This document shows positions 45,428 to 54,822 of a stretch of DNA of 64,000 nucleotides, piece after piece; within the stretch, counting starts at the first letter, position 1, and each line of letters starts with the position of its first letter. Below the pieces are notes generated by a model. The model was not told the origin of the DNA. It worked only from the letters and a program-made list of their open reading frames with translations, and searched no databases. The translations under genes were made by a program, and so were the position numbers. Location: the NCBI RefSeq assembly GCF_000473245.1, contig NC_022524.1:706501-770500 (forward strand), read 5' to 3'. The stretch is from Bacillus infantis NRRL B-14911. Its GTDB lineage: Bacteria; Bacillota; Bacilli; Bacillales; Cytobacillaceae.

Positions 45428-46681
45428 ATGAGTATAGTGAAAGATTTCCTGCTGCAGTTGACACTCATGGTTATTCCGATCTTCAGTTATTTTACGTTTA
45501 TTCTGGAGAAGGTAAAAGAGGAGCGGTCCATTAAGATATTGATGACACTTTTGTGGGGAGTGTCTATCTTATTGTGCATGTCCTTTCCTGTGGAATACGC
45601 CGAAGCGGCGCGGCTCGATATCCGGTTTATCCCTCTCCTATTCGGAACGTTGTACCTCGGAGTATGGTCCGGTGTGTTTCTGACAGCCCTGATCATTCTA
45701 TACCGCCTGTCTTTCGGAATCAGCATGGGTTTTTTGACGACTGTCATGGTGTCAATCATTACGCTCCCCGTCATTTTGTCGGTTCAGCGATTATTTTTAC
45801 GTGTGAATAAGGATCGAAGGATTATCATTTCGACAGGGTTATCGTTCTTTTACTGTCTCTGCGGCATGGCGGTGTCCGGGATCATGAATGGCTTCTCTAC
45901 CAACGTGTTGAAAGTTCAGGGTATTCATCTGCTTTTTACCGTTGCCGTGACGTGGTTCTGTACCGTATTAGTTGAGAAAATCCGTGAGAACCACCAGCTC
46001 AGGCTGAAGGTCCAGGACTCTGAAAAATTCAGGGTGATCAGTGAACTCACCGGTGTGTTTGCCCATGAAATCCGCAATCCTATGCAGGTGACCAGGGGAT
46101 TTCTGCAGCTCCTTGATGACCCCGATCTCCCTAATCCCAAAAGAGAATACATCAAGCTTTCAATTGAAGAACTAGACCGGGCCAATGAAATCATCAACGA
46201 TTTTCTCACTTTCGGAAAACCTTCCAGCAGTACAGATAGAGCCGTCAATGTCAGTGAACATTTAAAACGTACAGCAGCGCTGATTCAAACTTTCAGCGTG
46301 AATCAGCAGGTTGAATTTCAAACCGACATTCAGGATGACTGCTGGATAAAAGCAGATCCCCAGAAGCTGAACCAGTCCCTGCTCAATATCTTAAAAAACG
46401 CAGTAGAGTCCATGCCGAATGGCGGGACCATGTCGCTATCATGCCATCAAACCGCCGACAGACACATCAGGATCGCCGTCAAGGACCAGGGAATCGGCAT
46501 GAACCCGAAACAGGTTCAGCGTCTTGGATCGCCTTATTATTCTCTTAAGGAAAAAGGGACAGGACTCGGGATGATGGTCAGCTACCAAATCATCCATTCC
46601 TTTAAAGGGAGAATCAGAGTAGAAAGCGAAGAAGGGGTGGGCACGGAATTCATTATTGATTTTCCGGGTATTGAACCATAG
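45428..46681 (+). CDS. KinB-like sensor histidine kinase with 5TM sensor
   Basis: 417 residues from ATG 45428; an open frame reaching back to 45311 only translates a REP. Six hydrophobic segments at the N-terminus form a 5TMR_LYT-type sensor (about 8-190). The kinase part has phosphoacceptor FAHEIRNPMQVTRGFLQLL, N box LLNILKNAVESMPNGG and G boxes DQGIGM and GTGLGMMVSYQI. This resembles the sporulation kinases KinB/KinD-type of Bacillus. It has no adjacent response regulator, which fits the phosphorelay kinases. Confidence 0.88.
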   Translation: MSIVKDFLLQLTLMVIPIFSYFTFILEKVKEERSIKILMTLLWGVSILLCMSFPVEYAEAARLDIRFIPLLFGTLYLGVWSGVFLTALIILYRLSFGISMGFLTTVMVSIITLPVILSVQRLFLRVNKDRRIIISTGLSFFYCLCGMAVSGIMNGFSTNVLKVQGIHLLFTVAVTWFCTVLVEKIRENHQLRLKVQDSEKFRVISELTGVFAHEIRNPMQVTRGFLQLLDDPDLPNPKREYIKLSIEELDRANEIINDFLTFGKPSSSTDRAVNVSEHLKRTAALIQTFSVNQQVEFQTDIQDDCWIKADPQKLNQSLLNILKNAVESMPNGGTMSLSCHQTADRHIRIAVKDQGIGMNPKQVQRLGSPYYSLKEKGTGLGMMVSYQIIHSFKGRIRVESEEGVGTEFIIDFPGIEP

Positions 46682-46748
46682 GGAGCCAGGGGGACAGACC
46701 CCGTGGCTCTTTTTGTGGGTGGGCCAGGGGGACAGACCCCGTGGCTCA
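46682..46748. repeat. REP palindromes (2 units)
   Basis: Two ACAGA-core units. The right one supplies the TGA stop of the minus-strand lipoprotein gene (read as TGAGCCACGGGG). Confidence 0.85.
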
Positions 46749-47195
46749 CTCTATGACAATATTTCCAACATATTGGGCAGCGCCTTTGTCTGTGTCGAGG
46801 TCAAACACTATCACATATTCACCGGTTTCTTCAGGTAAGTAGAAAGATTGCCCTTTTTCTAATTTCAGTTTTGTCTCACTGTCGTTTTTCCAAACGGAAA
46901 CACTGACTCCATCAGAATCAAAATGGCCAGCTTCGAGGATGTATTGAACTTTTTGTCCCGAATTAAAGTGCATCACTTCTTGTTTTTTAGCTAATGCTTG
47001 AACATCATCCGTTTTCTTGTTGTATTGTTCGTCGAAGTCCCACTCAATATTCGCTTCTTCTAGTGCTGTTTCATGGGTAATATCATCAGGATTAAATAGG
47101 GAAACTGTTGGCGGGGAAAAATCATAGTCTTCTCCAATACATCCGGCTAAAACAGAAACAAATAGTAAACATGAAATGAAGCTTAAAAACCTCAT
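46746..47195 (-). CDS. lipoprotein, 149 aa
   Basis: The signal peptide FLSFISCLLFVSVLAGC gives a lipobox Cys near 19. The C-terminal half is beta-rich (QKVQYILEAGHFDSDGVSVS, TGEYVIVFDLDTDKG), like a small extracellular sandwich domain. Start at 47195 has GGAG upstream; a longer frame to 47318 only translates a REP. No family is recognised. Confidence 0.75.
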   Translation of the reverse strand: MRFLSFISCLLFVSVLAGCIGEDYDFSPPTVSLFNPDDITHETALEEANIEWDFDEQYNKKTDDVQALAKKQEVMHFNSGQKVQYILEAGHFDSDGVSVSVWKNDSETKLKLEKGQSFYLPEETGEYVIVFDLDTDKGAAQYVGNIVIE

Positions 47196-47222
47196 ATTAA
47201 TCACTCCACATTTTTTGTGAAA

Positions 47223-47286
47223 ACCATGGGGACAGACCCCTTGGCTCTTTTTGAGATTGGGCCAAGGGGTCTGTCCCCATGGCTCA
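47223..47286. repeat. REP palindromes (2 units)
   Basis: One unit of each orientation between two minus-strand genes. Confidence 0.85.
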
Positions 47287-47292
47287 CGGCAG

Positions 47293-47949
47293 CTAAAGCG
47301 TCTCATCCAATCTCTCAATCTTTGACCGGGAAATCAAATAGACAGTGCCTAAAATATCGATTTTGTCTCCCTTAACTCGCACAGCGCAGTCTTTGTTTGA
47401 AGCATAGATATTCATTTCCTCGGATAAGGGGGAGAGTTCATTTTGAACGAGCGCGAGGTTATGCTCAAGATCAAAATGAGAAAGGACGGCAAAATCGCCA
47501 AGGCCGATTCCGTCGTACAGAGTGCTGACTTCGACGTTATAGCCAAGGTTTTTTGAACATAACCATTTAGCAGACATATTAATCGCACCAGCGCTGGCTC
47601 CCATAACAGTGGCACGGCTTTTTGTAATAGGATCCGACAGCTCATATCCTGCGAGGAACTTATTTTGTTCAACGGTATTTCCGCCCAATAAGAAAATGAC
47701 TGAAGCATTACTAATTAAAGTATGGGCTTCTTTCTTCGGGACACGGTAATTAATCAGGTGGTATTCATCAAATACAATGCCGGCCTGGTCCAGCCACGAG
47801 CGTTCCGCAGCGCCCATTTCTTCATAAATAGATGGACTTGAGCTGATCATAACAAGCGATTTTCTATCAATTATATCTTCCTGAAGCAGCTTGCTCAGCT
47901 TCTCTGGAAAATGTTTATTAAACCAGCCTAAATAGTAGTGAGTTTTCAT
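47293..47949 (-). CDS. peptidase S51 family protein
   Basis: A 218-residue protein of the dipeptidase E/cyanophycinase fold. The nucleophile elbow is TVMGASAGAINMSA (Ser about 124), preceded by VIFLLGGNTVEQ, both family hallmarks. It would hydrolyse small acidic peptides in the cytoplasm; the substrate cannot be told. GAGGTAAAC precedes the ATG. Confidence 0.88.
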   Translation of the reverse strand: MKTHYYLGWFNKHFPEKLSKLLQEDIIDRKSLVMISSSPSIYEEMGAAERSWLDQAGIVFDEYHLINYRVPKKEAHTLISNASVIFLLGGNTVEQNKFLAGYELSDPITKSRATVMGASAGAINMSAKWLCSKNLGYNVEVSTLYDGIGLGDFAVLSHFDLEHNLALVQNELSPLSEEMNIYASNKDCAVRVKGDKIDILGTVYLISRSKIERLDETL

Positions 47950-47970
47950 GTTTACCTCCGTAGTAGAAAA

Positions 47971-48036
47971 GAGCCAGGGGGTCTGACCCCGTGGCTCTTT
48001 TTGTGAATGGGCCGAGGGGTCTGTCCCCGTGGCTCA
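47971..48036. repeat. REP palindromes (2 units)
   Basis: The right unit supplies the TGA stop codon of the oligoendopeptidase gene. Confidence 0.85.
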
Positions 48037-49731
48037 GTGAATATCCTGAATAACCTTCTCCAAAAACTCACCCATCCTTTTAACGGCGGATTCGGAAAAG
48101 TCGAAGCTGACGCCGGTTTCTTTATAGATATCGGCGATGGATTGATTGTAGTCGGCACTTGCGCCTTTTTTAAATAATTCCACGGCTTGCTCTGGGTTGT
48201 TGTGATAGTTCTCAAGGATTTGCAGAGAGCCAAGCATGGAGATGGAGTATTCGATGTTATAGAAAGGCACTTGGAAGTAGTGCAGGGTGTCTGCCCAAAG
48301 GATGCCCATTACGTCTTCGAGACCGGATGTGTCGACAGGGCTTAGGCCATATCGTTTTGCGATTTCGAAGTATTTTTCATCGCGCTCTTTGGCGGTGTGA
48401 TTTGGATTGGTGTACATCCAATGCTGGAAGAGGTCGCCTGATAATGGGCCGTATAGCATGGTGAATGCCCGTCTCAGTTCTTCACGCTGGGCGCTCTTGA
48501 AGTCTTCTTCTTCTGGATAGAAGCGGTCGAGCTTGTCGAGTAAGAGCAGTTCCATCCCATGGGAATAGAGTTCAGCGACTTCCATGCGGTGCTGGTGTTC
48601 TTCCAGCGGACCGTGCTCAGCAAACTCGAGGTATCCATTCACTGCATGGCCCATTTCGTGGATAAGGGCGATCAGCGAGAAGAAGGATGGACTGAAGTTT
48701 GCAAACACAAAGGTATCTCCTGAAACTGACAAGGTGGTGCAGAAACCGCCTGGGCTTTTGCCTTTCCGGTCTCCTAGATCCAGCAGCCCATTTTCTCTCA
48801 TATAATCGAAACGGTCTGCAAAATACGGATCCGTCTTGCCCAGCATTTCAGAAACGCCATCCATCAGATCTGACACTTCGGTATATGGCGGGTTTTTCAT
48901 CAATTTAGCGGTGTTATCCCAAGGGCGATAGGCATCAACGCCAAGCTTGGATTTGAAAACCTCTGCGAGGCGGTTCCAGGCAGGGATGATATGCTTCTCA
49001 ACATTTTCATGGAAGTCATAGCAATCCTGGATCGTGTACTCGCGGTTTTTTACCACAAACATATAATCGCGGTAATTCTCAAAGCCTGCATTTAAAGCGA
49101 TCTGGTGGCGCAGCTGAACGAGTTCGTCCATGATGCTGTCCATATCTGGCTTGATTTGTCGGTGGGCTTCCAGCATGGCATAATAAGCTTTTTCCCTCAC
49201 GCTTCTGTCCAGATTATCGAGCTGGGACTGGATAAATGGATAAGGCTTTTCCTCGCCATCCCATTCAACGGTCAGCCCTGCTATGATTTCGCTGTACTTT
49301 GTAGAAAGCTCCTGCTCTTTTACCATCAATGGAATGTTTTCTTCCCTAAAAAGTTTAACCTTGGACTCACGGACACGGCGCATTAAACCGTAGCGCTTGT
49401 CATCCAATTGAGCAGCATAAGGTGACTCACAGAATTTCTCATTCATTTTGGCTTCATATTTCATTAGCAGCGGCTGAATGACCTGCTGATCGTGAAGATA
49501 AGTCGACTTAATGTCCGCATCTTCGGTATTTCGGTAAAAATCAACCTGGTGGCCTGTCATGGCTTCATCAATTTTAATTCCTAATTCCTTTTCATCCTTC
49601 AGCCAATTTTCAAGGTCAGAAACGGAATCGATCGGCACCTCAAGTAAAGCTTGAAGCTGCGCTTCAACTCCTTCCGCATCCTGGAGATCGATTAATTCTT
49701 TATAATAATTGCTTTTTACTTCCTGTGTCAT
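48034..49731 (-). CDS. M3-family oligoendopeptidase F-like protein
   Basis: 565 residues from ATG 49731 (GGGGAG upstream). Zinc metallopeptidase: the motif LIALIHEMGHAVNGYLE has H-E-x-x-H, and the third ligand Glu lies in HRMEVAELYSHGMELLLL. Full length for the family. It degrades oligopeptides of 7-17 residues in the cytoplasm. Confidence 0.93.
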   Translation of the reverse strand: MTQEVKSNYYKELIDLQDAEGVEAQLQALLEVPIDSVSDLENWLKDEKELGIKIDEAMTGHQVDFYRNTEDADIKSTYLHDQQVIQPLLMKYEAKMNEKFCESPYAAQLDDKRYGLMRRVRESKVKLFREENIPLMVKEQELSTKYSEIIAGLTVEWDGEEKPYPFIQSQLDNLDRSVREKAYYAMLEAHRQIKPDMDSIMDELVQLRHQIALNAGFENYRDYMFVVKNREYTIQDCYDFHENVEKHIIPAWNRLAEVFKSKLGVDAYRPWDNTAKLMKNPPYTEVSDLMDGVSEMLGKTDPYFADRFDYMRENGLLDLGDRKGKSPGGFCTTLSVSGDTFVFANFSPSFFSLIALIHEMGHAVNGYLEFAEHGPLEEHQHRMEVAELYSHGMELLLLDKLDRFYPEEEDFKSAQREELRRAFTMLYGPLSGDLFQHWMYTNPNHTAKERDEKYFEIAKRYGLSPVDTSGLEDVMGILWADTLHYFQVPFYNIEYSISMLGSLQILENYHNNPEQAVELFKKGASADYNQSIADIYKETGVSFDFSESAVKRMGEFLEKVIQDIH

Positions 49732-49824
49732 GAAATAGCTCCCCTTACCCCTTTGAATTATTTTAATTGTCTCAATAATCATATTATAGAATTCCGGCTA
49801 TTATTTCTAGCTTTTCAGACCGAT

Positions 49825-49850
49825 GCTTTAAAAGATTGTGTGGAGGGTAA
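49825..49850 (+). promoter_or_regulatory. candidate sigma-B promoter
   Basis: GCTTTA, a 14-base spacer and GGGTAA resemble the sigma-B consensus (GTTTAA, GGGTAT). It precedes a general stress protein 26-like gene, a family with sigma-B members in B. subtilis. Confidence 0.4.
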
Positions 49851-49891
49851 TATATATTTATAAACTTTGAGAAGATGGAGGACTGTTAAAT

Positions 49892-50371
49892 ATGCTAAAA
49901 CAAGAAGAAATGGAAACGCTGAGAGAGTTAATCAAAGACGTGGACACGGCCATGCTGACAACGGTCTCTGAGGAAGGGCTCGTTTCACGCCCGATGAAAA
50001 CACAGGAGGTCGAGTTTGATGGGGACCTATGGTTTTTTACTAAAAAAGAGACAGATAAATATGAAGAGATTTTACATGACAAAGATGTGAATGTTGCATA
50101 TGCAGGCAAATCCTATGTTTCTGTCCGCGGCAGAGCGGAAATTGTTGAGGATATAGGGAAGAAGAAGGAATTGTGGAGCAAAATGTATGAGAAGATTATG
50201 CAGACTTCTTATGACGATCCGAGCGTTGTGCTGATCAAGGTAAAGGCAGAAGCAGCCGAATATTGGGAAAGCGGCAGCTTTACAAAGAAAGCCGTCTTCA
50301 TGCTGAAGCGGATTACTGGGCAGGATGCAGAAGAAGCAGGAGTTAATGAGACGGTGCAGATGGAAAAGTGA
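49892..50371 (+). CDS. general stress protein 26-like, flavin/pyridoxamine-phosphate oxidase fold
   Basis: A 159-residue split-barrel protein. Pattern AMLTTVSEEGLVSRPMKTQE, LWFFTKKETDKYEEI, VAYAGKSYVSVRGRAEIV and YWESGSF matches the YdaG/GSP26 family, which binds FMN or FAD. ATG with GGAGGA upstream. The stop is shared with a REP. Confidence 0.87.
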   Translation: MLKQEEMETLRELIKDVDTAMLTTVSEEGLVSRPMKTQEVEFDGDLWFFTKKETDKYEEILHDKDVNVAYAGKSYVSVRGRAEIVEDIGKKKELWSKMYEKIMQTSYDDPSVVLIKVKAEAAEYWESGSFTKKAVFMLKRITGQDAEEAGVNETVQMEK

Positions 50372-50436
50372 GCCAAGGGGTCAGGTCCCTTGGCTTTTTT
50401 TGTGGTTTGAGCCGGGGGGACAGACCCCATGGCTCG
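50369..50436. repeat. REP palindromes (2 units)
   Basis: The first unit starts with the stop codon of the upstream gene (TGAGCCAAGGGG). Confidence 0.85.
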
Positions 50437-50532
50437 GCCGGGGAAGCCAACTCTGCGGCTTAAATATTTTGAATTTTCAGCTCGTCATAGTAATATATTT
50501 TTAGTCGAAAAATGTGAAAAGGGGGCGAAGTT

Positions 50533-51759
50533 TTGGAGGATACTTTGATTAAAGCCGATGATTATGTGACGCTGTGGGGGATTATTGTGGTGTGGGCTTC
50601 GGCGAGTATAATTCTGGAGCAGCGCTACAGCTGGGCGGCGAAGATTTCTGGTGCAATCATTGCGCTGATTGGGGCTATTATTCTATCTAATACCGGAATT
50701 ATTCCGACAGCGTCGCCAGTGTATGATGCGATCTGGACTTTTATCATTCCGCTCGCCATTCCGCTGCTGCTGTTTCATGTGAATTTTAAGAGGATTTGGA
50801 AGGAAAGCGGGAGGCTGCTGATTATTTTTCTGATCAGTTCGATTGGTACGGTTGCAGGAGTGATGATCAGTTTCTTTTTATTGAAGGATCATATACCGGT
50901 CCTGGATAAGCTCGGCGCCATGCTTAGTGCCTCCTATATTGGCGGCGGGGTGAACTTTGCAGCCATGGCAGCTAAATTTGAGGCACCTGGAGAAATGGTT
51001 TCTTCGGCAGTGGTCGCAGACAACCTGATGATGGCGATTTACTTTATCGTTTTGATGATGATTCCGGCCATGGGCTTTTTTAGACGGCGCTTTAGGGCAC
51101 CGCACGTGGAGAAAGTGGAAAGCGGAGGAGTCAGAGAAGAAGGGAAGACACTTGCGGAAAGCTTTTGGGAGCGAAAGGATATATCTTTGAAGGATATTGC
51201 GTTGTCTGTAGGGACTGCGTTCCTTCTTGTGGTGGTTTCTTTTAAAATCGCCGCATTCATGGATGGGTTGATACCTTCCGGGGAGGATACTTCTTTCTTT
51301 TTAAATCTGCTGAATGGATTGTTCGGTGACAATTACTTGATGCTGACAACGTTAACTTTCTTGGCACTTGCCTTGTTTCCGAGATATTTTGAGTCGATTA
51401 ACGGAAGCCAGGAAATTGGTACTTTCCTCATTTACTTGTTCTTTGTGGTGATTGGCATTCCGGCATCCATTCCGCTGATTGTTCAAAATGCGCCGCTGCT
51501 GCTGGTGTTTGTATTCATTATTGTGGTAGTGAACTTGGCCGTGTCATTGACTGCTGGAAAACTGTTAAAATATAACCTTGAAGAAATCCTGCTGGCCAGC
51601 AATGCGAATGTGGGCGGGCCGACAACTGCAGCAGCCATGGCTATTGCAAAAGGATGGAAGGATCTGATTGGGCCGATTCTTGTGGTTGGGACGTTAGGGT
51701 ATATTATAGGGAATTATGTAGGGACTACGTTGGGGTTGTGGTTTTCTGGATTTATGTGA
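50533..51759 (+). CDS. DUF819 family membrane protein, YjcL-like
   Basis: A 408-residue protein with about 11-12 membrane segments. SASYIGGGVNFAAMAAKFE and ASNANVGGPTTAAAMAIAKGW are the two inverted-repeat signatures of the DUF819 family, probably transporters. TTG start with GGGGGCG upstream. Confidence 0.88.
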   Translation: MEDTLIKADDYVTLWGIIVVWASASIILEQRYSWAAKISGAIIALIGAIILSNTGIIPTASPVYDAIWTFIIPLAIPLLLFHVNFKRIWKESGRLLIIFLISSIGTVAGVMISFFLLKDHIPVLDKLGAMLSASYIGGGVNFAAMAAKFEAPGEMVSSAVVADNLMMAIYFIVLMMIPAMGFFRRRFRAPHVEKVESGGVREEGKTLAESFWERKDISLKDIALSVGTAFLLVVVSFKIAAFMDGLIPSGEDTSFFLNLLNGLFGDNYLMLTTLTFLALALFPRYFESINGSQEIGTFLIYLFFVVIGIPASIPLIVQNAPLLLVFVFIIVVVNLAVSLTAGKLLKYNLEEILLASNANVGGPTTAAAMAIAKGWKDLIGPILVVGTLGYIIGNYVGTTLGLWFSGFM

Positions 51760-51950
51760 TGAGCCGGGGGGACAGGTCCCTTGGCTCTTTTTTGAGTTTG
51801 GGCCGGGGGGTCTGTTCCCTTGGCTTGCTTAGGACTTTTTGGGCCGGGGGGTCTGTCCCCTTGGCTTACTTGGGGCTTTTTAGGCCGGGGGGTCTGTCCC
51901 CTTGGCTTACTTGGGGCTTTTTGGGCCGAGGGGTCTGTCCCCTTGGCTTG
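51757..51950. repeat. REP cluster (5 units)
   Basis: Five hairpins, four of them TCTGT- or TCTGTT-core in the same orientation, separated by CTTACTTGGGGCTTTTT-like spacers of equal length. 51951-52165 adds an AT-rich promoter region only. Confidence 0.9.
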
Positions 51951-52165
51951 TTTTTAATTTATCCAATAAATGTTATAATAGGTTTACAAATGTTTTAATG
52001 GTATCCGGGATTTCGCTGTATTGTTTTGCAGATTGAATTTCGGATACTTTTTTTATTTCCTTTTCAAACTGAAGGAAACTTAAACAATTGTGCAGCCTTT
52101 TAGGAAAGATAGTCGGATGAAAAACAGCATCTGGGTTTTTCTACAATATAAGGAGGATTAGAATA

Positions 52166-53020
52166 ATGAATCTAATCAATAAGAAGGTTACGCACAAGCT
52201 GTTTGGTATGGGGAGTATAGTTGAACATAATGATACTAGTATAGTGATACATTTCGCATCGGAAAAGAAGAAGTTTGTTTTCCCTGATGTATTTGGAGAG
52301 CACTTGATACTGCATGATGAAATGATTTCTAAATCACTCGATGCGATTATACAAAATAAGGAAAATGAGCGTAGGGAAGAAGACAGGAAGAAGGAAGAAG
52401 AAAAGAATCGATATCGGAAAAGTCAGGAACTCCGCTTGGGATATGAAAAACTGATGAAAAATCATAAGCTTCATCCGGAATCACAAATGGTTTTTTGGTG
52501 TGATGCAGAAGAACAGGATCGTTCTTTTACAGAGTGGAAGGTTTTTTCTGGTGTTATTAAAAGCGGCAATAATAAGGGGAAGCCAAACAAACCCAGCCGC
52601 CTGCACCAAAATAGTGCTGTTCTGCTGACAGCAGTAGATCCCAGTAAGCCTGAAAAAGACAGACGCATCTTAGGTGTCTACATGGTGAAGGAGAAGTTTA
52701 TTGGCAAGCTTTGTGAAGATGGAAATATTCCGGCTCATTCAACATACAGACTCCAGCTTACAGAAGAGGAATCGGAACAGATGCCCTTCTGGGATTATTA
52801 TGTGAATGAAAAATCTCCTCAAAAAATGACATGGAATACAGGGAAATACCGCTATTTTGAAAATTCATGGATGGCTCAAACTTTGCGTGATATAGTCGCG
52901 CTGAAAAGTGACCCAAAAGAACGGGAGCATGCACAGCAATTTTTTGAGCATTTTTGTAAGATGAATCAAATAATCGAGCAGGATTTGCCCAAGCCTAACG
53001 GTGCATTAATGCGTAGCTAG
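52166..53020 (+). CDS. hypothetical protein with N-terminal Tudor/CarD-like motif
   Basis: A 284-residue cytoplasmic protein. The first 45 residues (GKKVTHKLFGMGSIVEHND-like) resemble the small beta-barrel that begins CarD- or UvrD-C-type domains. A Lys/Glu-rich helix (70-95) follows, then a mixed alpha/beta part (MVFWCDAEEQDRSFTEWKVF, AVLLTAVDPSKPEKDRRILG). Function unknown. AGGAGGATT precedes the ATG. Confidence 0.6.
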   Translation: MNLINKKVTHKLFGMGSIVEHNDTSIVIHFASEKKKFVFPDVFGEHLILHDEMISKSLDAIIQNKENERREEDRKKEEEKNRYRKSQELRLGYEKLMKNHKLHPESQMVFWCDAEEQDRSFTEWKVFSGVIKSGNNKGKPNKPSRLHQNSAVLLTAVDPSKPEKDRRILGVYMVKEKFIGKLCEDGNIPAHSTYRLQLTEEESEQMPFWDYYVNEKSPQKMTWNTGKYRYFENSWMAQTLRDIVALKSDPKEREHAQQFFEHFCKMNQIIEQDLPKPNGALMRS

Positions 53021-53028
53021 AGATGAGG

Positions 53029-53160
53029 GAGCCAAGGGGACAGGTCCCTTGGCTTTTTTGTTTTTTGAGCCAGGGGGTCTGTCCCGGTGGCCGGGAGAGC
53101 CAAGGGGACAGACCCCCTGGCTCTTTTTGAGTTTGGGCCAGAGGACCCGACCCCCTGGCC
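53029..53160. repeat. REP cluster (4 units)
   Basis: Four hairpins alternating in core orientation. The following 160 bases contain only the promoter region of the dehydrogenase gene. Confidence 0.88.
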
Positions 53161-53328
53161 CGGGCAGGTTCCTTGCTTATAAAAAATATCTGTACTATAG
53201 TATGTCGAGTCAACAATAAATGCATTAATTTAATGGGCAAGGCCATATGTGAATAGGAGAAATCATTCCCATTAAGCTTTGGTTCCAAGCTATAAAATCA
53301 CTAGAGTATACAATACAAAGGAGTGTTC

Positions 53329-54627
53329 ATGATGGAAAACTACCAAGAGCTTTTGAATAAACAACGCGCCTATTTCCGTTCAGGAGAAACGAAAAGCGTT
53401 TCATTCCGACTCCGCACATTAAATACATTAAAATCCCTTGTGCTAAAGCACGAACAGGATATTTTTGATGCTGTTAAGCAGGACTTGAATAAGTCTGAGC
53501 TTGAAGCGAAGCGAGCTGAAGTTGGACTAGTTATCAGCGAGATTGACTATATGGTGGAAAATCTAGAAGAATGGGCAGCAACGAAGGAAGTGCCGACACC
53601 AGCTTCTCACGAGGGTGCCAGAAGCTTTGTTCAGCCTGAGCCATATGGTTCCGCACTGGTGATTGCACCTTGGAACTATCCGTTCCAGCTAGCCGTGACA
53701 CCACTTGTAGGCGCGATTGCCGCTGGGAACACAGCTGTGTTAAAGCCATCTGAACTTACGCCGAAAACATCTGCCCTGCTGTCTGCAATGATTAATGACA
53801 ACTTCCCTGAAGAATATCTTCGGGTGGTGGAAGGGGAAGTGGAAACAAGCACAGCTCTTCTGAAAGAAGACTTTGACTATATTTTCTTCACAGGCAGCAC
53901 AGGCGTTGGGAAGATCGTAGCGGAAGCGGCGGCCAAACATCTCACGCCAACGACGCTTGAGCTTGGCGGAAAAAGCCCGACGATCGTTCATAAAGATGCT
54001 GACCTGGATGAAGCTGCACAGCGTATTGCGCGCGGTAAATTCGCGAATGCCGGCCAAACATGCGTGGCACCGGATTATCTTCTTGTACACAGCAGTGTGA
54101 AGGATGAACTCATGAACAAGTTCAAAGAAGTCATCAGTGCGGCTTTCGGTGAGAATATCGTGGAGAACCCGAACTTCGGACATGTTGTCAGCGAGCGGCA
54201 TTTCAATCGCCTTGTCGGCTTCCTTGATAACGGAAGCATTGTGGCAGGTGGTCAGCATAACCGCGACGAGCTCATCATTGAGCCGACCATTCTGGATAAC
54301 ATTTCATGGGATGATTCCGTCATGCAAGATGAAATCTTCGGACCGATCCTGCCTGTTATGACCTATGATAACCTGGACGAGATCATTGAGCCGATCATGA
54401 ACCGCCCTAAACCGCTTGCTCTCTATCTTTTCTCAAATGACGAATCGGTACAGGACCAAATTCTGGGCACAATCTCCTTCGGTGGGGGATCCATCAACGA
54501 TACCATCAACCACATGACGTCCCATTACCTGCCATTCGGAGGCGTAGGCGCGAGCGGCATGGGAGCCTATCACGGGAAAGCAAGCTTTGATACGTTTACT
54601 CACTTTAAGAGTGTGTTGAAACGATGA
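53329..54627 (+). CDS. aldehyde dehydrogenase, class 3-like (YwdH-type)
   Basis: About 432 residues. NAD(P)-binding and catalytic motifs are intact: APWNYPFQLAVTPLVGAIAAGN, FTGSTGVGKIV, ELGGKSPTIV (catalytic Glu) and NAGQTCVAPDY (catalytic Cys). It oxidises aliphatic or aromatic aldehydes to acids. GGAG lies 9-12 bases before the two adjacent ATG codons. The family is usually near 455 residues; the region around 300-310 is about 20 residues shorter. The stop is shared with a REP. Confidence 0.93.
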   Translation: MMENYQELLNKQRAYFRSGETKSVSFRLRTLNTLKSLVLKHEQDIFDAVKQDLNKSELEAKRAEVGLVISEIDYMVENLEEWAATKEVPTPASHEGARSFVQPEPYGSALVIAPWNYPFQLAVTPLVGAIAAGNTAVLKPSELTPKTSALLSAMINDNFPEEYLRVVEGEVETSTALLKEDFDYIFFTGSTGVGKIVAEAAAKHLTPTTLELGGKSPTIVHKDADLDEAAQRIARGKFANAGQTCVAPDYLLVHSSVKDELMNKFKEVISAAFGENIVENPNFGHVVSERHFNRLVGFLDNGSIVAGGQHNRDELIIEPTILDNISWDDSVMQDEIFGPILPVMTYDNLDEIIEPIMNRPKPLALYLFSNDESVQDQILGTISFGGGSINDTINHMTSHYLPFGGVGASGMGAYHGKASFDTFTHFKSVLKR

Positions 54628-54766
54628 GCCAAGGGGACAGACCCCTTGGCTTTTTTTGTTTGGGCCAGGGGGTCTGTCCCCCCGGCTTTCTTGTAGCGAA
54701 GAGCCAAGGGGACAGACCCCCTGGCTCTTTTTTTGTTTGGGCCAGGGGACCTGACCCCCTGGCCCA
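54625..54766. repeat. REP cluster (4 units)
   Basis: Starts with the dehydrogenase stop codon and ends 55 bases before the WYL regulator gene. Confidence 0.88.
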
Positions 54767-54822
54767 TGTTATGCTATTGGCAATGATAGGAATGGTGATT
54801 ATAAATTACGAGGGTGGATTAG

